From assembly GCF_003130585.1 (NCBI RefSeq), contig NZ_QFKX01000003.1:124001-188000 (forward strand): a stretch of DNA of 64,000 nucleotides. Reading direction: 5' to 3'. Of this stretch, positions 52,173 through 60,311 are shown in pieces. A model generated the notes under the pieces. It searched no databases and had not been told where the DNA came from. It saw nothing but the letters and a program-made list of their open reading frames with translations. Both the position numbers and the translations under genes were made by a program. The number at the start of each line of letters is the position of its first letter. The first letter of the stretch is position 1. This DNA is from Brachybacterium endophyticum. GTDB lineage: Bacteria > Actinomycetota > Actinomycetes > Actinomycetales > Dermabacteraceae.

Positions 52173-53000
52173 TCACGCCAGCGCCCGCCGCCACATCTCC
52201 TCGTGCTCGCACACGTACGCGGTCGCCCCGCTCCAGATCGCGCCGTGGCCCTCGGTGTGCATCGTCCCCCAGGGGTCGATGCCCTGCTCGTGGGCGGTGA
52301 GGAGCATGTCGGCCATGGCGCCGGTGCGTCGACCCAGCAGCGCAGGGAGTCCCGCTCGCAGCTTCTCGTCGGCCCGGTACCCCTTGACGACGAAAGCCCG
52401 CAGCCGCGCTGCCGAGTCCTCGGGATCCCGGTGGGGGAACAGATCCGCGAAGGACTGGGCGGCGTAGGCCAGGTCCCACGCCCGCGTGCTCGGACCCGCC
52501 CCGTCGAGATCGATGACCACCATCCGCTCGCCGTCGAGGACCAGGTCCCACGGTGCGAGGTCGTTGTGGCAGATCAGCTCAGGGGGCCCGGGAACCGGCA
52601 GCAAAGGATCGCTCCAGCCGGCCGGTGCCGTGCCCTCCTCGGAGGGCGCCGCCGGAGCGGCCGCGCGCTCGAGCTCCCCGGGAGGGATGGCTGCGCTGGC
52701 CTCGTGGATCCGCCGCACAAGCGCGCCCACCCGCCGCAGGTCCTCCAGGGGCAGGGGCCCCGACTCCAGCGCGAGCGTGCCGGGCACGAACTCGAGGACC
52801 TGGCGGCCCTGCTCGTCCCGTCCCAGCGGAACGGGCAGGTCGATGCCACGCTCGCGCAGGGCGATCGTGAACGCGGTGACCAGGGGTGTCTGCGGGAGCC
52901 AGGGCTTGCGCACGGTCCCACCGATGCGGACTACGCCGGCGCTCGCGTTCCCACCCTGCAGGGGGACCTCCGCCTCGGGCTGATCCGGCGCTCTCTCCAT
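52173..53000 (-). CDS. APH-family phosphotransferase
   Basis: This 275-aa protein has the aminoglycoside phosphotransferase/choline kinase fold. The catalytic loop is ELICHNDLAPWDLVLDGER (Asp with HND) followed by VVIDLDGAGPSTRAWDLAYA with the metal-binding Asp. VLEFVPGTLALESGPLP lies in the N-lobe. Whether it acts on an antibiotic or a metabolite is unknown. ATG 53000 is the first that fits. It lies 58 bp downstream of the DAACS symporter gene. Confidence 0.8.
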   Translation of the reverse strand: MERAPDQPEAEVPLQGGNASAGVVRIGGTVRKPWLPQTPLVTAFTIALRERGIDLPVPLGRDEQGRQVLEFVPGTLALESGPLPLEDLRRVGALVRRIHEASAAIPPGELERAAAPAAPSEEGTAPAGWSDPLLPVPGPPELICHNDLAPWDLVLDGERMVVIDLDGAGPSTRAWDLAYAAQSFADLFPHRDPEDSAARLRAFVVKGYRADEKLRAGLPALLGRRTGAMADMLLTAHEQGIDPWGTMHTEGHGAIWSGATAYVCEHEEMWRRALA

Positions 53001-53058
53001 GAGCGGGGATGCTAGCGAGCGAAGGCGACGAGGGCTCCCGATTATCCGATCAGGAGGC

Positions 53059-54570
53059 TCAGGCGCGGGTGCCGACCTTCTCCTCCAGCTGGTCGACGCG
53101 CTCCGGGTCCGCGACCGTGTCCTCGGCGGGAGCCGCCGGATCCTGCCCGGACAGTTCCGCCGCGACCCGGTCCTCGGCGACCTTCTCCTCGGCGCCTTCC
53201 GCACCCTCATCGGCCTGAATGGCGGAGAACGAGGTACGCACGGACGCGTCGTACGCCGTCTGGTCCAGGATCTTCTCGCGCTTGGCGACGATGACCGCGA
53301 CCAGCGACTGACCGGTGACGTTCAGGGCGGTGCGGCCCATGTCCAGGATCGGGTCGATCGCCAGCAGCAGGCCGACGCCCTCGAGCGGCAGACCCAGGGT
53401 CGACAGGGTCAGGGTGAGCATGACGGTCGCGCCGGTCATGCCGGCGGTCGCGGCAGAGCCCAGCACGGAGACCAGCACGATCAGCAGGTAGTCCGTGATC
53501 CCCAGCGGCACCCCGAAGAAGTTGGCGACGAAGATCGCGGCGAGCGCCGGGTAGATCGCGGCGCAGCCGTCCATCTTGGTGGTCGCCCCGAGCGGGATCG
53601 AGAACGAGGCGTAGTGGCGCGGCACGCCCATGCGCTCGGTGACGGTCTGGGTCATCGGCATGGTGCCCAGCGAGCTGCGGGAGACGAAGCCCAGCGAGGT
53701 CGCCGGCCACACGCCGCGGAAGAACGAGCCGATCGAGAGGCCGGTGGTGCGCAGCAGGATCGGGTAGACCACGAGCAGCACCAGCAGCATGCCGATGTAG
53801 ACGTCGGCCACGAACACGCCGAGCGAGCCGATCGCGTCCCAGCCGTAGCTGGCCACGGCGTTGCCCAGCAGGCCGACGGTGCCGATCGGGGCGAGGCGGA
53901 TGACCCACCACAGCAGCTTCTGGACGATCTCGAGGGCGGAACCGGTGATCCGCAGGAACGGCTCGGCCTTCTTCTCGCCCACCGAGAGCACCGCGAGGCC
54001 CACGGCGATCGAGATGACGAGGATCTGCAGGGCGTTGAAGCTCAGAGCGACCGAGCCGTCGTCCCCGGCGGAGCCCTCGATGCCCAGGAAGTTCGTGGGG
54101 ACCAGGCCGGTCAGGAAGTCCAGCCAGGTGCCCTGGGTGTCGCCGGCGTCCGCGGACTTGGCCGAGACGCTCGAGTTGGCGCCGGGGCTGGTCAGTGCGC
54201 CCAGGCCGATGCCGATCACCACGGCGATCAGGGAGGTGATCGCGAACCACAGGAGGGTCTTCCCGGCCAGGCGGGCTGCTCCCGTGACCTTCCGCAGGTT
54301 GGCGATCGAGGTGACGATTGCGAGGAAGATCAGCGGCGGCACCAGGGCCTTCAGCAGGGTGACGAAGGTGCTGCCGATGGTGTCCAGCGTGGTGGTCAGC
54401 CAGTTGGCGCCGTCCTCGCCGCTGCCGGGGCCGATCGCGGTCGCGACCAGGCCCAGGGCGACGCCGAGCACCAGGCCGATCAGCACCTGCCAGCCGAAGG
54501 GGATGTGCGCGATCGCGCGCAGGGGACCGCGGCGACGCGAGGAGGAGGGGGAGGAGGTCGCAGTGTTCAC
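53059..54570 (-). CDS. Dicarboxylate/amino acid:cation symporter (DAACS), TcyP-like
   Basis: This 503-aa transporter has eight helices plus the two re-entrant hairpins of the GltPh fold. HP1 holds SRSSLGTMP, helix 7 shows TTKMDGCAAIYPALAA in place of the usual NMDGT, and HP2 shows GMTGATVMLTLTLSTLGL. The GCAAIYPAL version recalls cystine transporters of the TcyP type. A 60-residue acidic C-terminal tail follows the last helix. GTG 54570 starts it. It is divergent from an IclR gene, and the promoter overlaps a palindrome. Confidence 0.85.
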   Translation of the reverse strand: MNTATSSPSSSRRRGPLRAIAHIPFGWQVLIGLVLGVALGLVATAIGPGSGEDGANWLTTTLDTIGSTFVTLLKALVPPLIFLAIVTSIANLRKVTGAARLAGKTLLWFAITSLIAVVIGIGLGALTSPGANSSVSAKSADAGDTQGTWLDFLTGLVPTNFLGIEGSAGDDGSVALSFNALQILVISIAVGLAVLSVGEKKAEPFLRITGSALEIVQKLLWWVIRLAPIGTVGLLGNAVASYGWDAIGSLGVFVADVYIGMLLVLLVVYPILLRTTGLSIGSFFRGVWPATSLGFVSRSSLGTMPMTQTVTERMGVPRHYASFSIPLGATTKMDGCAAIYPALAAIFVANFFGVPLGITDYLLIVLVSVLGSAATAGMTGATVMLTLTLSTLGLPLEGVGLLLAIDPILDMGRTALNVTGQSLVAVIVAKREKILDQTAYDASVRTSFSAIQADEGAEGAEEKVAEDRVAAELSGQDPAAPAEDTVADPERVDQLEEKVGTRA

Positions 54571-54604
54571 GACGGGCGACGCTAGGTGCCCTGTTCGGCG
54601 GCGA

Positions 54605-54650
54605 GCAATAGTTTGACCTGAGGGTCACATAAGGCAAGCTTTTGGCGTGC
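54605..54650. promoter_or_regulatory. Divergent promoter region with IclR operator candidate
   Basis: This AT-rich island in GC-rich DNA holds the palindrome TGACC-TGAG-GGTCA (54614-54627). On the minus strand TTGCCT and AAACTA/AACTAT, spaced 17-18 bp, could be the DAACS promoter, with the palindrome inside its spacer. The IclR regulator gene lies 62 bp beyond this region, so it is a likely binder. Confidence 0.45.
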
Positions 54651-54711
54651 GGCGCGTCGGACCGGATCGCGCACGGCGTCCCGTCCTGCGCGATGGCATT
54701 CTGGGCTGACT

Positions 54712-55524
54712 ATGGCTTCGCAATCCCCCGCCCCGACGTCATCCAGGCCGCCGAAGGCGCCGGCCGCCGACGCCACGCTGCGCGTGCTCACCTATCTGTC
54801 CTCGCAGCGCGCACCCGTCGCCGCGGCCCGCGTCGCCCAGGACCTCGACCTGCCGCGGTCCACGACCTACGACCTGCTGGGCACCCTCGTCGCCCACGGC
54901 TACGCGCTGCATCTGCCGCAGGAGAGGCTGTACGCCCTCGGACCCGCGGCCTACGAGGTCTCCGTCGGGTACGTGCGCCATGCGCCGCTCGCGCGGGTGG
55001 GCCGGGTCGTGCTCGAGCGCACCGTCGATGCGATCGGGGAGTCAGGACACCTGGCCGTGCTGCACGGCCGCGACGTGCTCTACGTGGTCGAGGACCGCGC
55101 GAAGGGGCGCGGTCGTCTGGTCACGGAGCAGGGGGTGCGCCTTCCCGCTCATCTGACGGCGACCGGGCGCGCGATGCTCGCCGCGCTGCCCCTGGTGCAG
55201 CTGCGCAGCCTGTACTCCACCCGCGAGGACCTCGTGGCGCGCCAGCCCGGAGTCGGGCCGTCGACGCCGGCCGAGCTCGCGGCGGTTCTCGAGCAGGTGC
55301 GCAGCGACGGCATCGCCCGCGAGGACGGCGAGGTCACCCCGGGGACCCGCTCTGTCGCCGCACCGGTGCTGGACCACGCCGACTGGCCGATCGCCGCGGT
55401 CGGACTGACCTGGCAGTCCTCGCGGCTGGGAGAGGACGGCGTGGCCGCCTGCGCGGAGGCGGTCAAGGACGCCGCGGAGAAGGTCGCCCGCGCCGCCACT
55501 GGCCGGCGCGCCACCCGCGAGTAG
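54712..55524 (+). CDS. IclR-family transcriptional regulator
   Basis: This 270-aa regulator has an N-terminal winged helix (residues 20-85: ATLRVLTYLSSQRAPVAAAR, DLPRSTTYDLLGTLVAHGY) and a C-terminal effector domain (about 90-260) with LPAHLTATGRAMLAALP, a family hallmark. It probably controls the divergent DAACS symporter and, less certainly, the genes beyond it. It converges on the aldo/keto reductase gene across an 80-bp region with GC-rich palindromes. Confidence 0.88.
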   Translation: MASQSPAPTSSRPPKAPAADATLRVLTYLSSQRAPVAAARVAQDLDLPRSTTYDLLGTLVAHGYALHLPQERLYALGPAAYEVSVGYVRHAPLARVGRVVLERTVDAIGESGHLAVLHGRDVLYVVEDRAKGRGRLVTEQGVRLPAHLTATGRAMLAALPLVQLRSLYSTREDLVARQPGVGPSTPAELAAVLEQVRSDGIAREDGEVTPGTRSVAAPVLDHADWPIAAVGLTWQSSRLGEDGVAACAEAVKDAAEKVARAATGRRATRE

Positions 55525-55583
55525 CGCGCCGGCCGGTCCCGGTTCGCCCCGGAGGGCGGCGACGGACGGCCGCGGACGGCCTC

Positions 55584-55597
55584 AGCGGCCGGCCGCT
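55584..55597. terminator. GC-rich palindrome between convergent IclR and aldo/keto reductase genes
   Basis: AGCGGCC is followed directly by its reverse complement GGCCGCT, inside a strongly self-complementary 80-bp gap. It could serve as a weak bidirectional terminator. Confidence 0.35.
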
Positions 55598-55604
55598 GGG
55601 CGAC

Positions 55605-56450
55605 TCAGAAGTCGGCGTCGGCCGGGTTCGGGCCGATCCGGCCCGCTTCGCCCTTGTCGAGGGTCGCGAGACGCTCGAGCTCGCCGTCGGTGAGGGTGAC
55701 GTCGGCAGCGGCGAGGTTCGAGACGATCCGCTCGGGCGTCACGGACTTCGGGATCACGATGTTCCCGATCGCCAGGTGCCAGGCGATGACCACCTGCGCC
55801 GCCGTCGCGTCGTGCGCCTCGGCGATCTCGGTGATCACCGGGTCCTTCAGCAGCTCGCCACCCTGGCCGAGAGGCGACCAGGACTCGGTGAGGATGCCGT
55901 GCTCCTCGCCGTAGGCGCGCAGCTCGGGCTGGGCGAAGTCGGGGTGCAGCTCAATCTGGTGCACGACGGGCGTGACGCCGGTGGCCTCGATGATCTCCTC
56001 GAGCTGCTCCTGCGGGAAGTTCGAGACGCCGATCGAGCGGGCCTTGCCCTGCTTCTGCAGCTCGATCAGGGCCTTCCACGCCTCGACGTACTTGCCCTGC
56101 TTGGGGCTCGCCCAGTGGATCAGGTACAGGTCGACGTGGTCGGTGCCCAGGCGCTCGAGCGAGGCGTCGAGGGCTGCGATCGCGTTGTCGTAGTCCTGGT
56201 CCTCGTTCCACAGCTTGGTGGTGATGAAGACGTCCTCGCGGGGAAGGCCCGAGTCGCGCAGGGCCCGGCCCACGCCCTCCTCGTTGCCGTAGACCTTCGC
56301 GGTGTCGATGTGGCGGTAGCCGGCCTCGAGGGCCTGGCCGACGACGTCTGCCGCGACGTCGTTCTCGACCTGCCAGACGCCGTAGCCCAGCTGCGGGATC
56401 GTGTTGCCGTCGGCCAGGGCGACGTTCGGGACGTTCGGGACGGTGCTCAT
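55605..56450 (-). CDS. Aldo/keto reductase (2,5-diketo-D-gluconate reductase-like)
   Basis: This 281-aa enzyme has the complete AKR tetrad: Asp and Tyr in YRHIDTAKVYGNE, Lys in DVFITTKLWN and His in DLYLIHWASP. SIGVSNFPQEQLEEIIE and IVIPKSVTPERIVSNL match the NADPH-binding parts. It is of the AKR5-like type that reduces keto-sugars or general carbonyls. ATG 56450 is the normal start. It is a single gene, divergent from the APC permease. Confidence 0.88.
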   Translation of the reverse strand: MSTVPNVPNVALADGNTIPQLGYGVWQVENDVAADVVGQALEAGYRHIDTAKVYGNEEGVGRALRDSGLPREDVFITTKLWNEDQDYDNAIAALDASLERLGTDHVDLYLIHWASPKQGKYVEAWKALIELQKQGKARSIGVSNFPQEQLEEIIEATGVTPVVHQIELHPDFAQPELRAYGEEHGILTESWSPLGQGGELLKDPVITEIAEAHDATAAQVVIAWHLAIGNIVIPKSVTPERIVSNLAAADVTLTDGELERLATLDKGEAGRIGPNPADADF

Positions 56451-56624
56451 GGATGAGCCTCCTTGGGATCTGCGTGATCACTGGTGGGATCTGACCTCGC
56501 CACCATAGAGCGGCGACTCCGTGATGGGGAGGCCGCGGGCCCCTCCGCGCACGCGTCTACGCGACAGGCGAACGGTGGGCGTGCGATGCGGTGAGCGCGA
56601 ACACCTGCGATACGATCCCTGCAC

Positions 56625-56645
56625 CGCAGGCGCTTTTCGCCTGCG
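56625..56645 (+). promoter_or_regulatory. Hairpin in 5' region of APC permease gene
   Basis: CGCAGGCG and CGCCTGCG enclose a CTTTT loop, a perfect 8-bp stem 60 bp before the ATG. A TACGAT at 56611-56616 could be a -10, which would place the hairpin at the start of the mRNA. Confidence 0.4.
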
Positions 56646-56705
56646 TGAGCTGGTCCCCCGAGGTACGACCGCCAGCTGCCCCTTCCTCCGACCCGGGAGC
56701 CCCTC

Positions 56706-58187
56706 ATGACCCAGGAAACCGGCGCCGGCTCCGGCGCACCCGGCGACAGCTCCGGAGCGGTCGCCGCCGACGGCGGACCCTCTCAGGGGACCGAGCTGAA
56801 GAAGGCCATCACCCCGGGCCTGCTGCTCCTGTTCATCGTCGGTGACATCCTCGGCACGGGCGTCTACGCCCTCACCGGGCAGGTCGCCGGCCAGGTGGGC
56901 GGTGCGGGTTGGCTGCCCGTGATCCTCGCCTTCGTGGTCGCGATGATGACCGCGCTGTCCTACGTCGAGATGGTCACGAAGTACCCGCAGGCGGCCGGTG
57001 CGGCGCTGTACGTGCACAAGGCCTTCGGCGTGCACTTCGTGACCTTCATGGTGACCTTCGCGGTGCTGTCCTCGGGCATCACCTCGGCCTCCAACAGCGC
57101 GATCTTCCTGGCGGAGAACGTGCTCGCCGTCTTCCACCTCGAGGACACCCTGGGGTCGGCAGGGTCCCACAACGTCGCCGTCGTCATCGCGCTGGTGTTC
57201 ATCGCCATCGTGGCCTGCGTGAACTCCTACGGCGTCAGCGAGTCGGTGAAGCTCAACGTGGTGCTCACCCTCATCGAGCTCAGCGGTCTGGCGATGGTGC
57301 TGATCATCGGCTTCCTCGCCATGGGGCGCGGCGACGCGGACTTCTCGCGCGTGGTGCTGTTCGAATCGCCCGACGACAAGTCCATGTTCATGGCCGTGAT
57401 CGGTGCGACCGCCCTCGCGTTCTTCTCGATGGTCGGGTTCGAGGACTCGGTCAACATGGCCGAGGAGACCGTCGATCCTGCGAAGAACTTCCCGAAGATG
57501 CTGCTGGGCGGTCTGTCGATCACCGGCGTGGTCTACGTGCTGGTCTCGCTCACCGCCGTGGCCGTGGTGCCGATCGGCGAGCTCACCTCGGCCAGCACGC
57601 CGCTGCTGAGCGTCGTCTCCCACGGTGCCCCGAACCTGCCGATGGACACAATCTTCCCGATCATCTCGATCTTCGCGGTCGCGAACACCGTTCTGATCAA
57701 CATGATGATGGCCTCCCGCCTGCTGTACGGCATGTCAAAGCAGGGCGTGCTGCCACCCTTCCTGGGCGTGGTCCTGAAGGGCCGTCGCACCCCGGTGGGC
57801 GGCGTCCTGTTCTCCACCCTGCTCGCGGTGGCGCTGGTGATCGTCGTCAGCTACGCGCTGCCGGACACGATCATCGAGAACCTGGGCGGCACCACCGCCC
57901 TACTGCTGCTGATCGTGTTCTGCCTGGTCAACGTCTCTGTGCTCGTGCTGCGCAAGGACCCGGGCCAGGAGGGGCACTTCCGCACCCCCGCCGTGCTCGC
58001 CGTGCTCGGCGCGATCACCGCGCTGGTGCTCGTCACCCCCGTCGCCCAGCCCATCGAGAACTACCTGATCGCAGGCGGTCTGCTCGGCGTCGGGCTGGTG
58101 CTGTACGTGATCACCTTCCTGTACAACGCCGCGATCAAGGGGCGGCGCACCCGCTTCCACGACCAGGACGAGATCGGCAAGGAATGA
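56706..58187 (+). CDS. APC-family amino acid permease
   Basis: This 493-aa protein has 12 helices. The first is AITPGLLLLFIVGDILGTGV with the APC GxG motif, and FSMVGFEDSVNMAEETVDPA is the helix 6 region. The N-terminal 30 residues are Gly/Ser-rich and the C-terminus is short and charged. It resembles amino acid transporters linked to a universal stress protein, as here: a UspA gene follows 72 bp downstream. GGGAG lies upstream of ATG 56706. Cargo unknown. Confidence 0.87.
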   Translation: MTQETGAGSGAPGDSSGAVAADGGPSQGTELKKAITPGLLLLFIVGDILGTGVYALTGQVAGQVGGAGWLPVILAFVVAMMTALSYVEMVTKYPQAAGAALYVHKAFGVHFVTFMVTFAVLSSGITSASNSAIFLAENVLAVFHLEDTLGSAGSHNVAVVIALVFIAIVACVNSYGVSESVKLNVVLTLIELSGLAMVLIIGFLAMGRGDADFSRVVLFESPDDKSMFMAVIGATALAFFSMVGFEDSVNMAEETVDPAKNFPKMLLGGLSITGVVYVLVSLTAVAVVPIGELTSASTPLLSVVSHGAPNLPMDTIFPIISIFAVANTVLINMMMASRLLYGMSKQGVLPPFLGVVLKGRRTPVGGVLFSTLLAVALVIVVSYALPDTIIENLGGTTALLLLIVFCLVNVSVLVLRKDPGQEGHFRTPAVLAVLGAITALVLVTPVAQPIENYLIAGGLLGVGLVLYVITFLYNAAIKGRRTRFHDQDEIGKE

Positions 58188-58259
58188 TCCCCCGGGCGCG
58201 CGCCGCCCGACCCGCCGGACCTGCCAGCCCTTTCGGACCCGCAGAACCAGGAGTGGACG

Positions 58260-58664
58260 ATGAAGATCCTGCTCGGCTACGTGCCCAGTCCCACCAGTGA
58301 GGCCGCACTGGAGTACGCGCTCCGGGAGGTGCGCACGAAGGACGCCCAGCTGATCGTGCTCGCCTCCGAGCGCGGCGCCGACCCCCGCAAGACCGGCGGG
58401 GAAGGCGCCACCGCCGAGCTGCGCGAGCGGCTCGAGGCCTCGGGCGCCTCCTACGAGCTGCGCACCGTGCCCAGCCGTGACGACGCGGCCGACGACATCC
58501 TGAAGACCATCGAGCAGGATGCGGTGGACCTGGTGATCCTCGGGATCCGTCATCGCACCCCGATCGGGAAGATGCTGCTGGGATCCACCGCGCAGCGCGT
58601 GATCATGGAGGCCCCGTGCCCCGTGGTGTGCGTGAAGCCGGAGAAGGCCGGCCGGGGCAGCTGA
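58260..58664 (+). CDS. Universal stress protein (UspA family)
   Basis: This 134-aa single-domain Usp has MKILLGYVPSPTSEAALEYA at the start and GIRHRTPIGKMLLGSTAQRV at the end, which matches the ATP-binding Gx2Gx9GS motif, though the first Gly spacing is altered by HRTP. DLVILGI and CPVVCVKP are the core strands. AGGAG lies upstream of ATG 58260. Downstream of a permease, Usp proteins may control transport or report energy state. It ends before a strong terminator. Confidence 0.85.
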   Translation: MKILLGYVPSPTSEAALEYALREVRTKDAQLIVLASERGADPRKTGGEGATAELRERLEASGASYELRTVPSRDDAADDILKTIEQDAVDLVILGIRHRTPIGKMLLGSTAQRVIMEAPCPVVCVKPEKAGRGS

Positions 58665-58713
58665 GGCGAGGCCGCAGCTGAGGCGAGCCGGGAGCTGACG
58701 CGACCCCGTGACT

Positions 58714-58749
58714 GAGCCGGCCGGGGTCGCCGAGGCGACCCGGTGGCTC
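58714..58749. terminator. Bidirectional terminator between UspA and GntR genes
   Basis: The arms GGGTCGC and GCGACCC around CGAG extend outward through GAGCC and GGCTC, giving a long imperfect stem in the convergent gap. Short tandem copies of GCTGAGGCGAG precede it (58660-58690). Confidence 0.55.
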
Positions 58750-58750
58750 G

Positions 58751-59485
58751 TCAGCCGCCCGTCCTGTCCACGATCTCCCGCATCGCGATCGACGCCCGCT
58801 GCGGTGCGCCCTCACTGATCGCCCGCGCCACCTCGAGATGCAGGTCGAGGTCGTGGGGCTCGGGAGGCTCGTCGGCGCGCTCGACGAGCGCCCGTTCCCG
58901 CAGACTCTCCTCGATGACCGCCCGCAGTCTCGCGAACATCGCGTTGGCCGAGAGGGCGAGCACGGCGGCATGCAGGTCCTGGTCCGCGCGCAGGAACGAC
59001 TGCGCGGCGTCGGCAGGGGCACCTCTCGTCCCCTCCCGCATCCGGCCGGCCGCCTCGGTGAGTGCGGTGAGCCGGCCGTGATCAGCCGCGTTCTCGCGTA
59101 CCGTGCGTGCCGCCGCGGCGGCCGCCTCCGGCTCGATGGCCTGGCGCAGCGCCCGCAGCTCGGCGATCTGCGTCGGCCGCTCGGGGGAGTCCAGACGCCA
59201 CTGGATGACCAGCGGATCCAGCACGTCCCAGTGCTCGCGGTCGAGCACGCGCAGGCCCACCCGGCGGCCCGCGCTCAGCATGCCCAGCGTGCCCAGCACC
59301 CGGGTCGCCTCCCGGACCACGCTGCGGGAGGCCCCGGTGCGCTCGACGAGTCCCTCGATCGTGTCCGCATGGCCCGCGGGGAGCTCTCCGCGCACGATCG
59401 CGGTGCCCAGTGCCGCCAGAGCCTGATCGAAGCGGGACCCGCCGCCCGTTCCCGAGCCCGTGTCTATGCCCGTTCCCGTGCCCAT
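58751..59485 (-). CDS. GntR-family regulator (FadR/FCD type)
   Basis: This 244-aa regulator has an N-terminal winged helix (GTAIVRGELPAGHADTIEGL, VERTGASRSVVREATRVLG) and an FCD effector domain (about 95-240) with LRALRQAIEPEAAAAAARTV and DQDLHAAVLALSANAMF. HWDVLDPLVIQWRLDSP is typical of sugar-acid regulators such as DgoR. The N-terminus carries GT/DT repeats (MGTGTGIDTGSGTGGG) from repeated DNA, so a start further in, just before the winged helix, is possible. It lies 7 bp after an SDR gene, so the two are one operon. Confidence 0.87.
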   Translation of the reverse strand: MGTGTGIDTGSGTGGGSRFDQALAALGTAIVRGELPAGHADTIEGLVERTGASRSVVREATRVLGTLGMLSAGRRVGLRVLDREHWDVLDPLVIQWRLDSPERPTQIAELRALRQAIEPEAAAAAARTVRENAADHGRLTALTEAAGRMREGTRGAPADAAQSFLRADQDLHAAVLALSANAMFARLRAVIEESLRERALVERADEPPEPHDLDLHLEVARAISEGAPQRASIAMREIVDRTGG

Positions 59486-59492
59486 GCGCGGC

Positions 59493-60218
59493 TCAGGTCT
59501 GCGAGACCGGGGAGACGACCAGCTCGTCGATCCGCACGTGCGCGGGTGAGTCGAGCACGAAGCGGACGGTGCGGGCGACGTCCTCCGCGCTCAGCATGAC
59601 GGCGCGCGCGGCCGCGTCCGGCACCTCGGGTCGCTGCTCCAGGAAGTCGGTCGCGACATCGCCCGGGCAGAGGTGGCAGGCGCGCACTCCGTGGGCCGCT
59701 TCCTGCTGGTTCAGGGAGCGGACCAGGGAGGCCACGGCCGTCTTGCTCGCCGAGTAGGCGACGCCCGCCCCGGGTTGGAAGGACCAGCCGGCGTAGGAGG
59801 AGATGACGACCACGACGCCTCCGCTCGCGCGCAGGTGGGGGAGCGCGGCGTCGATCGCGCTCGCCGTCGCCGTGAGGTTGGTGGCCACGATCTGCTCGAA
59901 CTCGCCCAGGTCCTGGTTCTCCCAGCGGCGTCGCGGGGCGTTCAGCCCCGCCGCGAGGACCAGGCCGTCCAGGCTCCCGAAGCGATCCGTGATGTCGTCG
60001 ACGGTGCGCGCCACGGAGTCCCGGTCCTGGACGTCCAGGGGGAGGGCCAGTGCGTCGCCGCCACCGGCCTCGATGGCCGCGACGGTCTCCTCGAGGGCGT
60101 CGGCCCGTCGGCCGCTGACGGCGACCCGCCATCCCGTCAGCGCTGCGCTGATCGCGGCGGCTCGTCCCATGCCGCTGCCGCCGCCGGTGACCCAGAGGGT
60201 GCCTCGCTCGGTCGTCAT
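59493..60218 (-). CDS. Short-chain dehydrogenase/reductase (operon with GntR)
   Basis: This 241-aa SDR has LWVTGGGSGMGRAAAISAAL (cofactor loop), LVLAAGLNAP and the active-site SSYAGWSFQPGAGVAYSASK, with Ser, Tyr and Lys in place. The ATG at 60218 (MTTERGTLWVTGG) is used. It is the first gene of the SDR-GntR operon and divergent from a second SDR gene, sharing a 93-bp AT-rich promoter region. Sugar or polyol oxidation is likely, but the substrate is unknown. Confidence 0.87.
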   Translation of the reverse strand: MTTERGTLWVTGGGSGMGRAAAISAALTGWRVAVSGRRADALEETVAAIEAGGGDALALPLDVQDRDSVARTVDDITDRFGSLDGLVLAAGLNAPRRRWENQDLGEFEQIVATNLTATASAIDAALPHLRASGGVVVVISSYAGWSFQPGAGVAYSASKTAVASLVRSLNQQEAAHGVRACHLCPGDVATDFLEQRPEVPDAAARAVMLSAEDVARTVRFVLDSPAHVRIDELVVSPVSQT

Positions 60219-60261
60219 CGGGTGCTCCGTCCCCTGGTCGCGGTCGACGCGGTTACGCGCC

Positions 60262-60290
60262 ACGCCAATAGTATGCTTTTTGAGGTCGTG
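60262..60290. promoter_or_regulatory. AT-rich divergent promoter between two SDR genes
   Basis: The block CCAATAGTATGCTTTTTGAG (60265-60284) is markedly AT-rich for this DNA. TAGTAT (60269-60274) reads as a plus-strand -10, and TACTAT on the opposite strand could serve the SDR-GntR operon. The GntR protein is a likely regulator of both. Confidence 0.5.
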
Positions 60291-60311
60291 TCACGAGGAG
60301 AGGAACGAGCG

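Noticed and set aside
58660..58700. Short copies of GCTGAGGCGAG after the UspA gene as a regulatory repeat
   Set aside because: The copies are few and imperfect, and the adjacent hairpin already explains the region as a terminator.
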